Below are positions 33,051-45,000 of a DNA stretch of 64,000 bases, in pieces. The stretch covers positions 14,733,147 through 14,797,146 of the forward strand of contig CM041552.1 of assembly GCA_023238725.1 (NCBI GenBank), written 5' to 3'. Both the position numbers and the translations under genes were made by a program. The stretch's first letter is position 1, and every line of letters begins with the position of its first letter. This DNA is from Scortum barcoo. Lineage: Eukaryota > Chordata > Actinopteri > Centrarchiformes > Terapontidae. The notes under the pieces are model-generated. The model was not told the DNA's origin, searched no databases, and saw only the letters and a program-made list of their open reading frames with translations.

Positions 33051-36000
33051 CTGTATGACCTTAACCTAATTAATTTTGACAGGTAACTGTTGTAGGCCCA
33101 CAACTTATTAATTTATTACTGATTAATCAGCCAATCATTTTCTATTTTTTTTCTAAGTGGAATGTAAGTGACATCTTCAGATGTCTTCTTTTATTTTCAA
33201 CAGTCCCAAACTCAAATATTATGTTAAATATACTGTACATATATATACAAATAAAAGGCAGCAAATTCTCACATTTTAGTTTGAACCACGTTTTTTGCAT
33301 TTTTGCTTTAAATATGACAGACAATAAAAAATCAATTACTCAAAATAGTTCCAAATTAATTTTCTGTTAATGAGCTAATTGTTTTAGCTTCAGTTTGCAG
33401 AAAAAAAAGTAACAAGATACTATAGCGTTTATGTTTTTTGATGTATCTGAATGCAGTAGGTTAATGCAGATGAGACTTTGGACATTTGTTAATGTACCTG
33501 TGAGTCATCATTGCTCATTCAATATATTTACATTTTCATCCTCCTCTGGGAATTTACCTCCGTTCATTCATTTGGACCTGATGGTTTTCTCATTGAGCTT
33601 CAGCTCATTCAAATCAACTGGGACGCATTAATCATGTTAGGTATTGACCCGGGTCAGGCTGCCAGAGTGATAAATAGGAAGCAAAGTCATTCAAAAACAT
33701 ATTACATCATGAAACTGTCCAATGAAATAATATCACTGGGAATAATAAATATGAATAATAGCAGACTACTAAAGTACATGCACGTGGATAATTCATCAGT
33801 TACCATAATTTTGAAAAAACATTTCAGAAACATACACACCTACATTTAAATATGTAATCCTACTACTTATTTAAATGTTGTTGGGGTTTTTTACCCAGTG
33901 TAGATTTTTTAAAGTTTTTATGTTCAATCTCTCAAGAATGTCGATATCTCTACAATAAGAGGAAGCAATTGCCAAAAAATCCTTACAATCATGGTCCACA
34001 GAGGATGATCTGGTGACTTCACCTGCAGCCTGTGCAGTAATCATTAGGGGATGGAGCACCGTTATCGACATCCCGCCCAAACACCATGCCATACACTCAT
34101 TTTGTCAGTTTGAAATTCAAATTATTATGTTATGGAGATGTAATGTTAAAATGACATCTTCACTTGACGTTGCTATTCTAATTACAATTCCCAAAGAAAT
34201 GTTCACAGGTGCTTTCACAACTACTTCACCGGGAGCAACTGTCAATCATGATGTCACCTCCCTTTTTATAGCATCAAATAACTAGTTAGAACCAAACCTA
34301 TCCGAAAAATGAACACTTGAACAAACACGAGTGTGAAAAGAACTACATAAAATGACAAAAAAAATCGTCTTTGGGGAAAAATTTACATGACCTTTACTTT
34401 GATTTTTTTAAGTGTGGCTTATGTCCCGTCTTCTAACATGGAGGGGGTGGGATTTATGACCTATACTGCAGCCAGCCACCAGGGGGCAATCAAGATGTTT
34501 TGGCTTCACTTGAGTGGAGATGACATGCTGTCCATCTGTTCAGGTTTTATTTCTTTTCTCCTACTGTTTCACTAATCGTAAAAACCCTTTTAGATTTACA
34601 GTATCTTGCTAACTCCCATGTTGGGAACCACTGACCTAGAAGGCAAAAAGAGTATGAAAACTAACTGCTGCAGATCACAGACAGTAAGTGGTTATGACAG
34701 CACTCAGCCGGAGTCAAGTGTTAGTGAACACAGACAGGGGAAGGTGAGAAGCCAAGAGGAAAGGCTGCTTGCTTTTGACCTCGAAAAGGAATTTATTACC
34801 CTTCCAGACACTTTTTAGTTAATTCCATCAGGGATTTGAGCAGGATGGGGGGATAGTTGCAGATTTACTTACTGCACTCCCTCATCCTCTCTGTCATTGG
34901 TTGTTTCCTGACCCTCAGGGAATCCAGCTGGGTTTCATGGTGTCTGAAGTCTGCTCTGCTCCCTCTCACTTGTTCATGGCAGTTATTTATGTCCTAACAG
35001 CCTTTTCTTTTTTCTTTGACTTTTTTCCCCCCATCCACGTTATTTAGGCTTTATTGTCTTTTTATCTGATATTAGTCTTTTCACATACTCTCACACCGAT
35101 TTTCTCAAAGTAATTTCTGCCTCTTACCTTAAGTGTCATTGTTGATTGCTTTGCTGAAGGGCATGTAATGTTTAGTACAACTGTAGTTATTTTTTTTGTT
35201 TTGTTTTTTTTTCACTATAAGGTAAGAGAGCACGCTAAGCTTTTCATCCAGTTGGATTTTTTGGATTTTTTTCTGAGCATCATACTGTAGCAGAGTGGGC
35301 AAAGACTCTCTGAGTCTTTCACACTGATAATCCTCTTACACGTCCATGCCAATGCACACACAAACCTCCAAATATGAGCAGAAACACACACACACTGACA
35401 CACTAACTGGAAAAAGCTTCTTTTTTTATGGTGGTGGAGTTTTTTATATTCATAGAAATCTCTAGTTGTAACTGAGTGTTGCTGCCTTTCTCCTCCGCCT
35501 CTGAGATAAGATTCTTGTCCTCAGGGCAGAAAATTTGGCATCTCCATCTGGGAGTCAGTAATGTATTCACTTATATCTTTAATACTCTCCTGCCACTCCC
35601 AGCTCTGCTCTGAGAGGTTTTACTATGAAGGAACTGAACCCCAGAGCTTTAACATCACTCCTCATGTGTGCACCCTCCCCAGGTATGACTTTGGCCCAGC
35701 AGGGGGTTTGCAGGATGCGTATGTGTGCGTGCAGTGAAAGGCAGTTATTGAGCGTCAGAGAGCCAAGCCGGCTGTGCAGCGCTCCTGGCTTGGAGCTGCG
35801 GACGTCTTCTGAAAGCCTTGACCCACTTCCAAGTCTCGTCCTCCCCCCTTGCTCACCCAAACGTGCTGCATACTGAAGCAGCTTTACCACAATCTGCTGA
35901 GCTGCAGTGGAGCTCTGCATGCAAGGTGCTGGGAAGGGTGGGTGTGTCTTTCTGTCTGTCTGTCTAATGAATAAATTGTATGCATGTCTGTATGTGCTGC

Positions 36001-39000
36001 AAAGTTATGTGTGTATGTGCATGTGTAGTGGTGTGTGTGTGTGTGCAGGTTTACAGGAGGTGCAAGGCCTTGGGCAAAGTCATAGAGAGTTGCTGCTTCT
36101 GCTGAATATAATAGTCCTTCACTAGTTGTTACTTTACCAACCAGCCACACCATGTTGTCTCTGTGTGATAAAGAGCAAGAGGTAAGTAAAGGGAGATGTA
36201 ACTGCACATATTCAGGTCAGATTTAAGCCCTCACTGATCTAGTGCAGAGTGGTGTGTGTGGGGCTGCAACTAATGATTATTTGATTTCTTTGATTAATTT
36301 ATTGTTGTGTGAGCATCAAGAGTGTGTATAAAATCAAGTAATACAAGGTAAAAGCATGCATTGTGTTCAGTATATTATTGTCATTTTAAAGCCAAAAGCG
36401 ATATTTGATTCTAACATTTTATATTTCATGAAGTTTGAACCTGGCCGGGGGAATGTTTGAAATACATTTGGCGGATTGAACATACCGACGAAGATTGTAA
36501 AAAATATTTTTTTTCAAGACAACACGGTAGGTTTTTGTCAGAATATGCAGCAACTGGCGCATTTATAAATGTCATATCAGAGCCAGACATTACTTTGAAT
36601 ACTTTGAATATTATGTAAATTGCAGGAAATTGGGATGAGACGAGGGACAAAGTGAATTAGACTGCTCCAGCCTTTCGAAGCCATGCACACTTGTTTAATA
36701 TTTTCCGAGCAAACAGGGCTGGTTTTTTAAGCCGCCCTGAGCGGGGACGAGGCCAGACGGCTGGCTGATGGGCGGGAAGCTCCACTGGGAAGGAGTGGAG
36801 AGACTCACTTAGTCATGGCTGTTAGACACACAGATTTACACAGATTAGAGCATCAGAAACAAGCACACACAAGTCTGCAAGCACGCGGATGCAACTCACA
36901 CATACAGAGATGCTTTCACCATCAGGGATTAGCACACATTTTGATTTATGGCCACATGCAGAGCAAACGTGCCTACTTACCCACATCAGCACATACATGA
37001 AGACATGATGTTTGCAAATAAGTCATGATGAAAATGCACTGAGTATGTGCAGCAGTCTGTGTTTGGTCGTTTGCATTATAAGGGAGCTAAAAGTCTGTCT
37101 GTGTGTGTCCTCCACACGCTCTTTGTCACTGAATTATCTCCCGCCGTCTGTCTCCAACTCTGTCATCCGCCCTTCACTCTGTCAGCATCTGATGTCTATA
37201 AGGCTGACGTCACTCTGGACTTTTAGAGCAGCTTATTATTGAACTCCGGTGACAGATGGACAGAGCAGACAGAGCTCTGCAGACGAATATGTGTGATGTT
37301 GGTCTCTGTCAGACTGCACAAAAAGTAGACTGATAAAGCCAGCCAGCCAATTCAGCACTTACTGTAAAGGATGGAATTGATAAATAAAACATGGTAAAAC
37401 ACAATTTCAACTCAAGTTTTCACAACATGCTACTACCTGCTTTTTAGAGACTGCAGAGGTTTTATAATTTTAATGACACCATAAATTTGAAGAAAGAAAT
37501 AAGAGAGCACTTTTAGTATACGGAAATATAAACTATGACAATACTGCAATTTAGAGGTGGAAGAAGTATTCGGATGTTGTAATAAAAGTAGCAACACTAC
37601 AGTGTAGAAATACTGTGTTACAAGTAGAAGTTCAGGATTCGAAAGTTTAGTTAAGCAAAAAGCACAAAAATGTTAGCATCAAAATATGCTTTAAGTACCA
37701 AAAGTAAAAGTACTCATAATGCAGAATGACTCGTTTCAGATTAATGAATGTATTATCAGCTGGTTATCTTATGAATTTTCCCCACAGGGATCAATACAAT
37801 TTGATCTTAATCTATATGTATAACATCACAATTTATTTGTTGATTGTGTTTTGTATTACCAAAGTAACTAGTATGTATGTATACTAGTATAAATGTGGTA
37901 GAAAATTTGCCTCTGAAGTGTAGTTGAGAAGAAATCTGATGCAGCAGAAAGTACAAATACCTCAGAGCTGTACTCAAGTACAGTTCTTAGTTGTTTTCCA
38001 CCCCCGCTGCAGCTGTTTCTCTCATTTTGCAGTCTTCATTTTGGACATTAATTAACAGCATCAGTTTCAGGCCTGTGGGAGGCGTTTCCCATGACAACGG
38101 GGGAGCCGGCGTTGCTAGGAGACGCTCTGTCAACTTACGCCGTCCGCCGCAGACTGGAGGGTGACAGCTCGTTGTCCTGCGAAAGTTTAGACAGGAAGCG
38201 GTGGTTAATGTATCTTTTGGGAAGTGAAGACCTTCCTTTTCAACAGTCAACATTTTATTTGACTCGTCCAGCTGTAAAGTTTTTGGTCCACCCCTGAACA
38301 GTGAAGCTAACAAGCTAGCCCACACAGTGAAGGTTAATAGTTAGCCTGGCTTGCTAACGTCAGGCATTAGCTGCTGTTTGTTAATTATAGTCGAAACCAG
38401 CACCAGCAGGTATGATATTTCACTATGTTAAGTTAAAACCAAGGATTTACTATTTATAATACTAGAAAACTTTTATTTTAAATTCAGTTAGACCTCTGAT
38501 ACGAACTGATTTTAGTTGATGGAAGTAATAATGGATGTTAATGTGACATCCACTTGGTTGTCTGAGTGCACATGTTGTTGTTCACTACAGTACCGTTGTG
38601 TTTTTCTGAAGCCTAGTCATAGTTTTGTGTTTTGGTGTGATCACTTTTTTACAACTCACTTTGGGGTGGTGAGTGATGGATCCACAAAGGGACTTATCAT
38701 CACCATGAACAGTATAATTTTTGGCCTTGCAGGGCGTCATCAGGAGGGTTAAAGTAGGTTTACAGAGTGCAGTACAACATAATGATCTGTTAACAGAATA
38801 ACAACTTCATATTAAGGTCTGAAGTGCTGATTCAGTGAAGTACTGATGATGCTGTGTTTTCTGCTTTTTCTGTCACTAAGATTTAGAAATGTGTTACAAT
38901 TACATGCTTAAATTTAATTTTCATTATCATAATAATTGTTTATCAAACTAAAATGCTAAATATTTTCTGGTTCAAGCTCTTTAAATTTTTGTGTTGTTCT

Positions 39001-42000
39001 TTTAATTGCCTTGAATCTAATTGTCTTTGAGATTTGGACTGTTAGTTGGTTATTTTAGATCACTTCAAGATCTGGGACCTTATGATAGGTGTTATGTATT
39101 TTGACATCAATAACTAATGGACTAATTCGAATACAATAATTAGTTGCACGCCTAGTGAAGTTACAATATGATGTTTCGATAATATTTTGTGCATTTCGTG
39201 CAGTTTCGTGCATCATTTGTGTATTCAATTAATCTCTCGCCTGCTCACGTGCCTCTTTCCGTGTCTTCTTCTGTCAGGTGTTGTGAGTGCAGCGCCTCGC
39301 TGTCCCACTGGTATTATGAAAAAGATGGACATCTCTTTTGCAAGAAGGACTACTGGGCCAAATTTGGGGAGCTGTGCCACGGCTGCAATGACCCGATCAC
39401 TACGGGCCTCATCATGGTAAGAGGATCCGTTCGCTGCCTCTCTTCTGTCATCACCTGCCTAGTTCTTTGTTCACTAATACACCTTGAGTTACAGCTCACA
39501 GCGGTGACACTCACAGCATACACATACATGTAAGAGGTCAAACACACGCTTGAATCCATACATTTACATCCTCACTGGTTGATGTGTGCCAGCGTGTGAA
39601 TATGCAGAATCTGTGCCAGACCTGTAACTGACCCTGACGCCTTTGGGTGCTTTGTCAGATTGTCTTACAGACCACCAGTGGTGGTCGAAGCTGTTGTTGT
39701 GACACAGGAGAGGTTCATGTGCACAATAGATGCAGTCACAGCACTGGAAAGCAGATAAACAATAGAGTGAGCCTGCTGCTGCATTATAGAAAAGACAAGA
39801 TAACAGTGTCAAAGGAGAGTTGTTTCTATTTGTTGATTAGTGATGGAATCACAAACATTCAAAGAAACTGATAAATTCTATATGTTGGTGTAATAAAATA
39901 TGTTGCCTTTGTATGTCTGAGGGCATTTTCCTGCTGGCACAAAGCCAGCAGCAACACAAAAGCAGGTGCAATTCATTTTACCTTTTTGTTAATTTCCTGG
40001 CTCCTAATGAAGTTGCCTCTGCTGAGGATTTTGTAGAGGTGCAACTGAGACTGTTAACAATGATTAGATGGTTCAGAGTAATTTTGGTGCTCTTTTCAGG
40101 TTTGCGTTACTGCCTGCTCAGAGCACCTCAAACAAGGCAATTTTCAGGGCTTTAGTTTGCAGAGACTCACACATACATAAAGAGCTGGAGCTTCCTGCAG
40201 GCTTCATATACAATTTAACTACCTGATAAAAGAAGCTTTTTGCATAAACTGGTGGGTTTGTTAAGAAATGTGATGTGTCAGTTTATGCAGTTTATCAGTG
40301 TACAATAACAGGATTTATGAAGTATACATTCCTCCCTGCTCACTCATCACTGGTAAACTTTGAAGAGCTGGTTTTGATAATCCTTTTTGTGTTCACCCAG
40401 TAAAATTAGATTTATCTGCCTGTGTGTGAAAATATGTAAGGCTCATATTCAGGGAAATATACTGCCTGTCTGCTAAGTGTGAAGCTTATATGAGAAGGAA
40501 ACAGAAAACATGAACTAGTTATCAGCATGTTTCATTAATAAAATTGGGATTTTTTTAAGTGGGATTTAATTTAATCTCAATCTCAATTTGTGTTGTATTT
40601 AACTTCCATTTTTAGGGTTCATTTTAGATTAAATATCAGAGCTTTTTTATTTCTGATTCACAGATTATTCACAGATTATTTTGATGAAGAAAAATGCAGT
40701 AGTTACAATATGTTCAGTGGCCAGTTGAGGTGATAAACAGCCTCTAAAGCCACCCAAAGCCCAAACTACTGACAAAATCAATAATTCACAAACTGTTGGT
40801 GGTTCTTTGAAAGAAGAACGTAGTTAAAATACAAGGCTGAGTTTATTCGTTGCACATAAAGTATCCTCTCTGACACATTTGCCTCCTGGTCAAATACAGC
40901 ATCCAGCAGCTTTTGGCAGGTCATGTGTCATGGCCACAATGAACAGAAATCATTCATGACTTAGCTTTTCTGTGTGTGTGTGTAAAGTGTGTGCAAAAGT
41001 GCGTGTGCAAAAGTGCGTGTACTTTACTCTAGAATTAGATGGAGAGATCGCTGCATCACCTCTTCTTCTCTCTGCTCCTCCATTTATTGCTCCTCTTACG
41101 GTGCAAAGACACTGATGGACTGTCTCTGCAGTTACAATTTAGTAAATTTGAGATCAGTCCGTCAATCACGCTTGAATCGGCAAGATTGCTGGACCAATTG
41201 CATTACTGTGCAGACACACAGACGAAGGTCAGCTCCCTGCGTCTGTGCCACACCCAGAAAGAAGTCGACTTCAGCCCTGCACCGTCACTCTGTGCAGATT
41301 AGCAGGAGAGCACAATCCTATTTTTAAAATTCACTGATGCCACTGCACCTGCTGTCACAGTCAGTGAAAACATTTCAAGCTCCATGATGCAGCGATGAGT
41401 CAGAGTCTGCACACAGAAATGTAGAGCTGATGGTCAGCCAGACTGGAATGAGTAAAGAAAATAAGAACAAGCTGTGTTTGCATTTAATGGGCTTTCATCA
41501 CTCTTACCACAGTAAGCTCCCACACTACAGCCTTGCTTTGCTCTTTTTTTTTTTAAAGGTTTTGTAATTGTATGCTTATAACAGCAGTTTTTAGTAACAG
41601 CTTTTTAGTTCCACCAAGTAGGTCATTTCATTAATAATTTTAAACAATGTTATCACTGACTATAGTACTGTCTTGATCTGGCCTGTTTCTCCACTATGTG
41701 TATTAACTATATACGAATGAAAAAAATCAGTATTAGCCTGCCTCAAAGTGCTTTTGGAAAGTATGAAACTCCCTCCCATTTACCTCTCTGAAGTTGGAAG
41801 TGGGACGGGGGGGTTATTTTATAATTTTCGTAACTTTTCCAAAACCAACTATCCAACAATCCATGCAGCAATTGGAGTGTGAAGCGTGGAGGTGAGAAAG
41901 TAGGCAGGATTTAATCTTATATCTCAAGCTCTGTATTTTTCATTCGCCATTTTTCATGCTTGCAATTTACTGCAATGCTATGAATGTCTTTAAGGTGACA

Positions 42001-45000
42001 GTTGGAAAGCAGTTGTACAATAGTTAGCGTCAAGACACTAAAAAATACTTTTAGATCTCCTCGTCCTTGTTAGTTCAATTGCTGAGCCGCTGAACGCTCC
42101 AGCACAAGTGAGAAAGCGGACCTTGTTGGCGGTGTTTCCGTGCTCAAGAATGAATTGTCAAGCACTAAATACATTTTCTGTCAACTAACATAGAAAAAAA
42201 AATCTCTTCCTGAAAGTGTAAATTTATTTCTGACATTATTTTGTCAGTAACCACAGCTACCCTGTGCATGGGGCCATTGTCCTAATTGAATCTCTTAGAC
42301 TATCTTATTTTATTGAGGGCGCGGTCTGTGTGTTTTGTGTTGTATGTTGAGATGTCAGCAGGTGTGTCTCTTTACCGTTATCTGCGGCTTCTGCTCCCGT
42401 CAGCACCTTCATCCTTGAGTAAACTGGTAGTAATTCAGCCAGAGGTTAGTCAGTTATTTACTATCCTTACTGATGCTGATTTATGTGCTGAGTACTGATG
42501 TAATTGAATTTTCTCTCTCACCAGCTGTCCTTCATTTGATCCATCCCTCACACCTCCCACTGACAAATGAATCTGCAGTAATCCTGATATCTCCACATTA
42601 AGTTTAGAGTCAGTCAGCGTTTCTGCAAACAACTCCGGGCTGAGAGCCAGCTCATGGGAGCGGGGCCAGACATTGACCTGGTTATATGTCCAGAGCTTGG
42701 GAGAAGCTTCTGGTTTCACGGTTTCTCACCCTCTTTGCGTTATCTTTGCCACAACGCTCTGTGGTCATTATTTCAGTGTTGACCGGCTGAACATTTATGT
42801 TTATGGGCTTTTGAGTGTTAATTTAGTTAACTTGAAGATGGAGTGCAATCTCAGAAAAAGGGAACTCAACTGTGACCATCACAGCTTACTGAAGCACAAA
42901 AATACCATGCTAAGTATATTAGCGTATATATCTGTTTGGGATTTTTATTGGACATTTTTTATATACTTAAAGGCCTAGTTTGTATACATTCATTCAGTTG
43001 CCATGGTCCACTGACTTTTGTTTCTGTTGTCACAGTGTGCTCTGACGTCATGTTACTTTACACTCACTGGTTCCAATGAGTTTGACATGGTGATGTGTGC
43101 ATATTTTAAATTTGAAAGAGAGAACTCTTTGGTGTCGGATTGGTTCGCTGAATTGGCAGACACTGTAAAAGGGTAAAGAGAAAAAGTCAGGTCAGTGCAT
43201 CCTTACGTACTAACTTAAAGAACAACAATATTACAGCTTTCAATTACATTAAGAGGTAGTTTCCTTCCACGGACTGAAAATAATTAATTGGTCTCGTATT
43301 CCTTTAGATGCCATTATTGTTTTGACATGACCAATTATGAATTTGCTGGGAGGAAAGTTTTATTATCTTCATCTGTTGGTGTTTATGTGGTTGTGATTTG
43401 GCCTGACTGACAATATGTTTAAACGTGGGGACTTTCTTTATTTCTTGTTCTCTCTCTTTGTTTCTGAGATTGCCAAAAGTACCGGCTGAAGGTGAAATCC
43501 AAGTAGTTCCTTGAAATCACAAGTGCTTAAGATTCTTTGGGGATTTTTGGCACCATATGTACCCTCATGAAACTCAAATCTCATGTTGTGTTGCCAAGTT
43601 AGATCATGTGCTGCAATTCCCCTTCTATCTCATCTCAGTAACAACTATTGCTTTCTGTTTTAGTCTGATAGATATATCGAACACTTTCTTTTTACATTGT
43701 TAAAGACAAGGCATTTTCTTAGAAATGAAACAAAATAAAGAAAAATTCAAAAGGTAAAAAATGTGTAAGATATGGACATCATTGTCTTAAATAAAAGACC
43801 TGACCTGGTATGAATTCATGAGTGAGGCTTTGCATGTTTTTGTGATGTTTGTTTAATTTAAAGTGTGCTAAATTATGATTTTATACATGTATTCTTTCCT
43901 GCAGACACAGAGCATGGTTCAGTAGGTTCAGTGCCCTTTTCGTACTTATTCTTTGACTTTGCGAGTGGTATATGTAGACATGTGGTTAATATTGGGAAAT
44001 GGAGATATTTAGCCACCGAACCAATGGAAAGTCCCAGATCTACGAACTTTATCTACTCCCACTGGTGTGATGTCGCTCTGTGGTTGAGTGGGAATCTGCG
44101 TGCTGTTTCTGTAAACGCAGAATGAGTGTCTGTAAGTGAAGACAGACACATGTGCAATAAGAGTTGGGAAATGGTATTTTTTAAGATGTTGTTGCAGTTC
44201 AGTTTGTGTTGTCTTGGCAACAAGGTCATCTGTTGATGATCTCATCAGTGACATTGAACACGGCGCTCTGTAACTTGTTTTGCATAATATTTACTAATAG
44301 GGAGAATTGTCTTTTCACTAAAAGGCCTCAGGGAGGTCAGAGGTTAGGCTCACATGCAAACTGTGAGACAGTATAATTTTGTATGAAGTCATCTCTATTT
44401 TTAATTTTAAATGCTGCAATCAATACCAACACTTTATATAAAAAGAGATCATTTCCTCACCACTGAACTTTACTAAAGTGTGTTTTGAAACTTGTTTAGC
44501 ATTTCCTCTTTACAGAGTGGAAACACTGACGAAAGCAGCAGCCCCTGTAGGCACGGCTGTGGGCTGCTGGGTTTCACTTGTGAGGTAAAAGCAGGCAGGT
44601 TTGATGAAACTAAAACACCTTACTGAACATGAAATAACTGACCAAAATGTAGTTGTAGTCTTAATTTAGCTTAACAGGGACCACAGATTATTGATTAGAT
44701 GATGTTAAAAGGGGCTGTGATAATTATTTTTAGATTATCAATGGATCACATAACTACTTGTGTGTGAATGTAGTTCATAGTGAAGGATCCAGAATTATTA
44801 CTTAAGTGTGCATTTTCTTTCACCTCCACAGAACATTTTGAAGGTTTTTGTTGCATTGATTTACAATGTAATTTTCAGCTAAATTAATGTTAGACAGTAT
44901 TAATAAGGCTGACTACTAATGTTGCTCCTTATCAGCTAGATATCAACTGTTTGCTAACAAGTTCATCATATCATCCTAAAAGGTGGTCATGTCAGTGTTG

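Larger units (their letters stand above)
20014..39277 (+). other. limk1: limk1 intron 2, 19.3 kb
   Basis: The largest intron here, splitting LIM1 between its two zinc sites. It contains TG microsatellites (23699-23724, 29485-29531, 31763-31800, 32997-33048), a GA tract, several MITE copies, a repeat-borne CTCF-like site, a candidate alternative first exon at 28187-28335 and a CpG-rich block at about 38080-38220. No nested gene was recognised. Confidence 0.85.

Noticed and set aside
35625..35682. ATG-initiated 58-nt segment ending CCAG|GTATGA, like a first exon
   Set aside because: It ends in phase 1. The only early limk1 exon that starts in phase 1 (19914) lies upstream, so it cannot splice in frame to exon 3.
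41039..41302. Open frame starting with a signal-peptide-like Leu run
   Set aside because: It is inside limk1 intron 3 with no splice context, no domain and no similarity that I can name. The hydrophobic start comes from a CTCCTC/CTTCTT-rich stretch.
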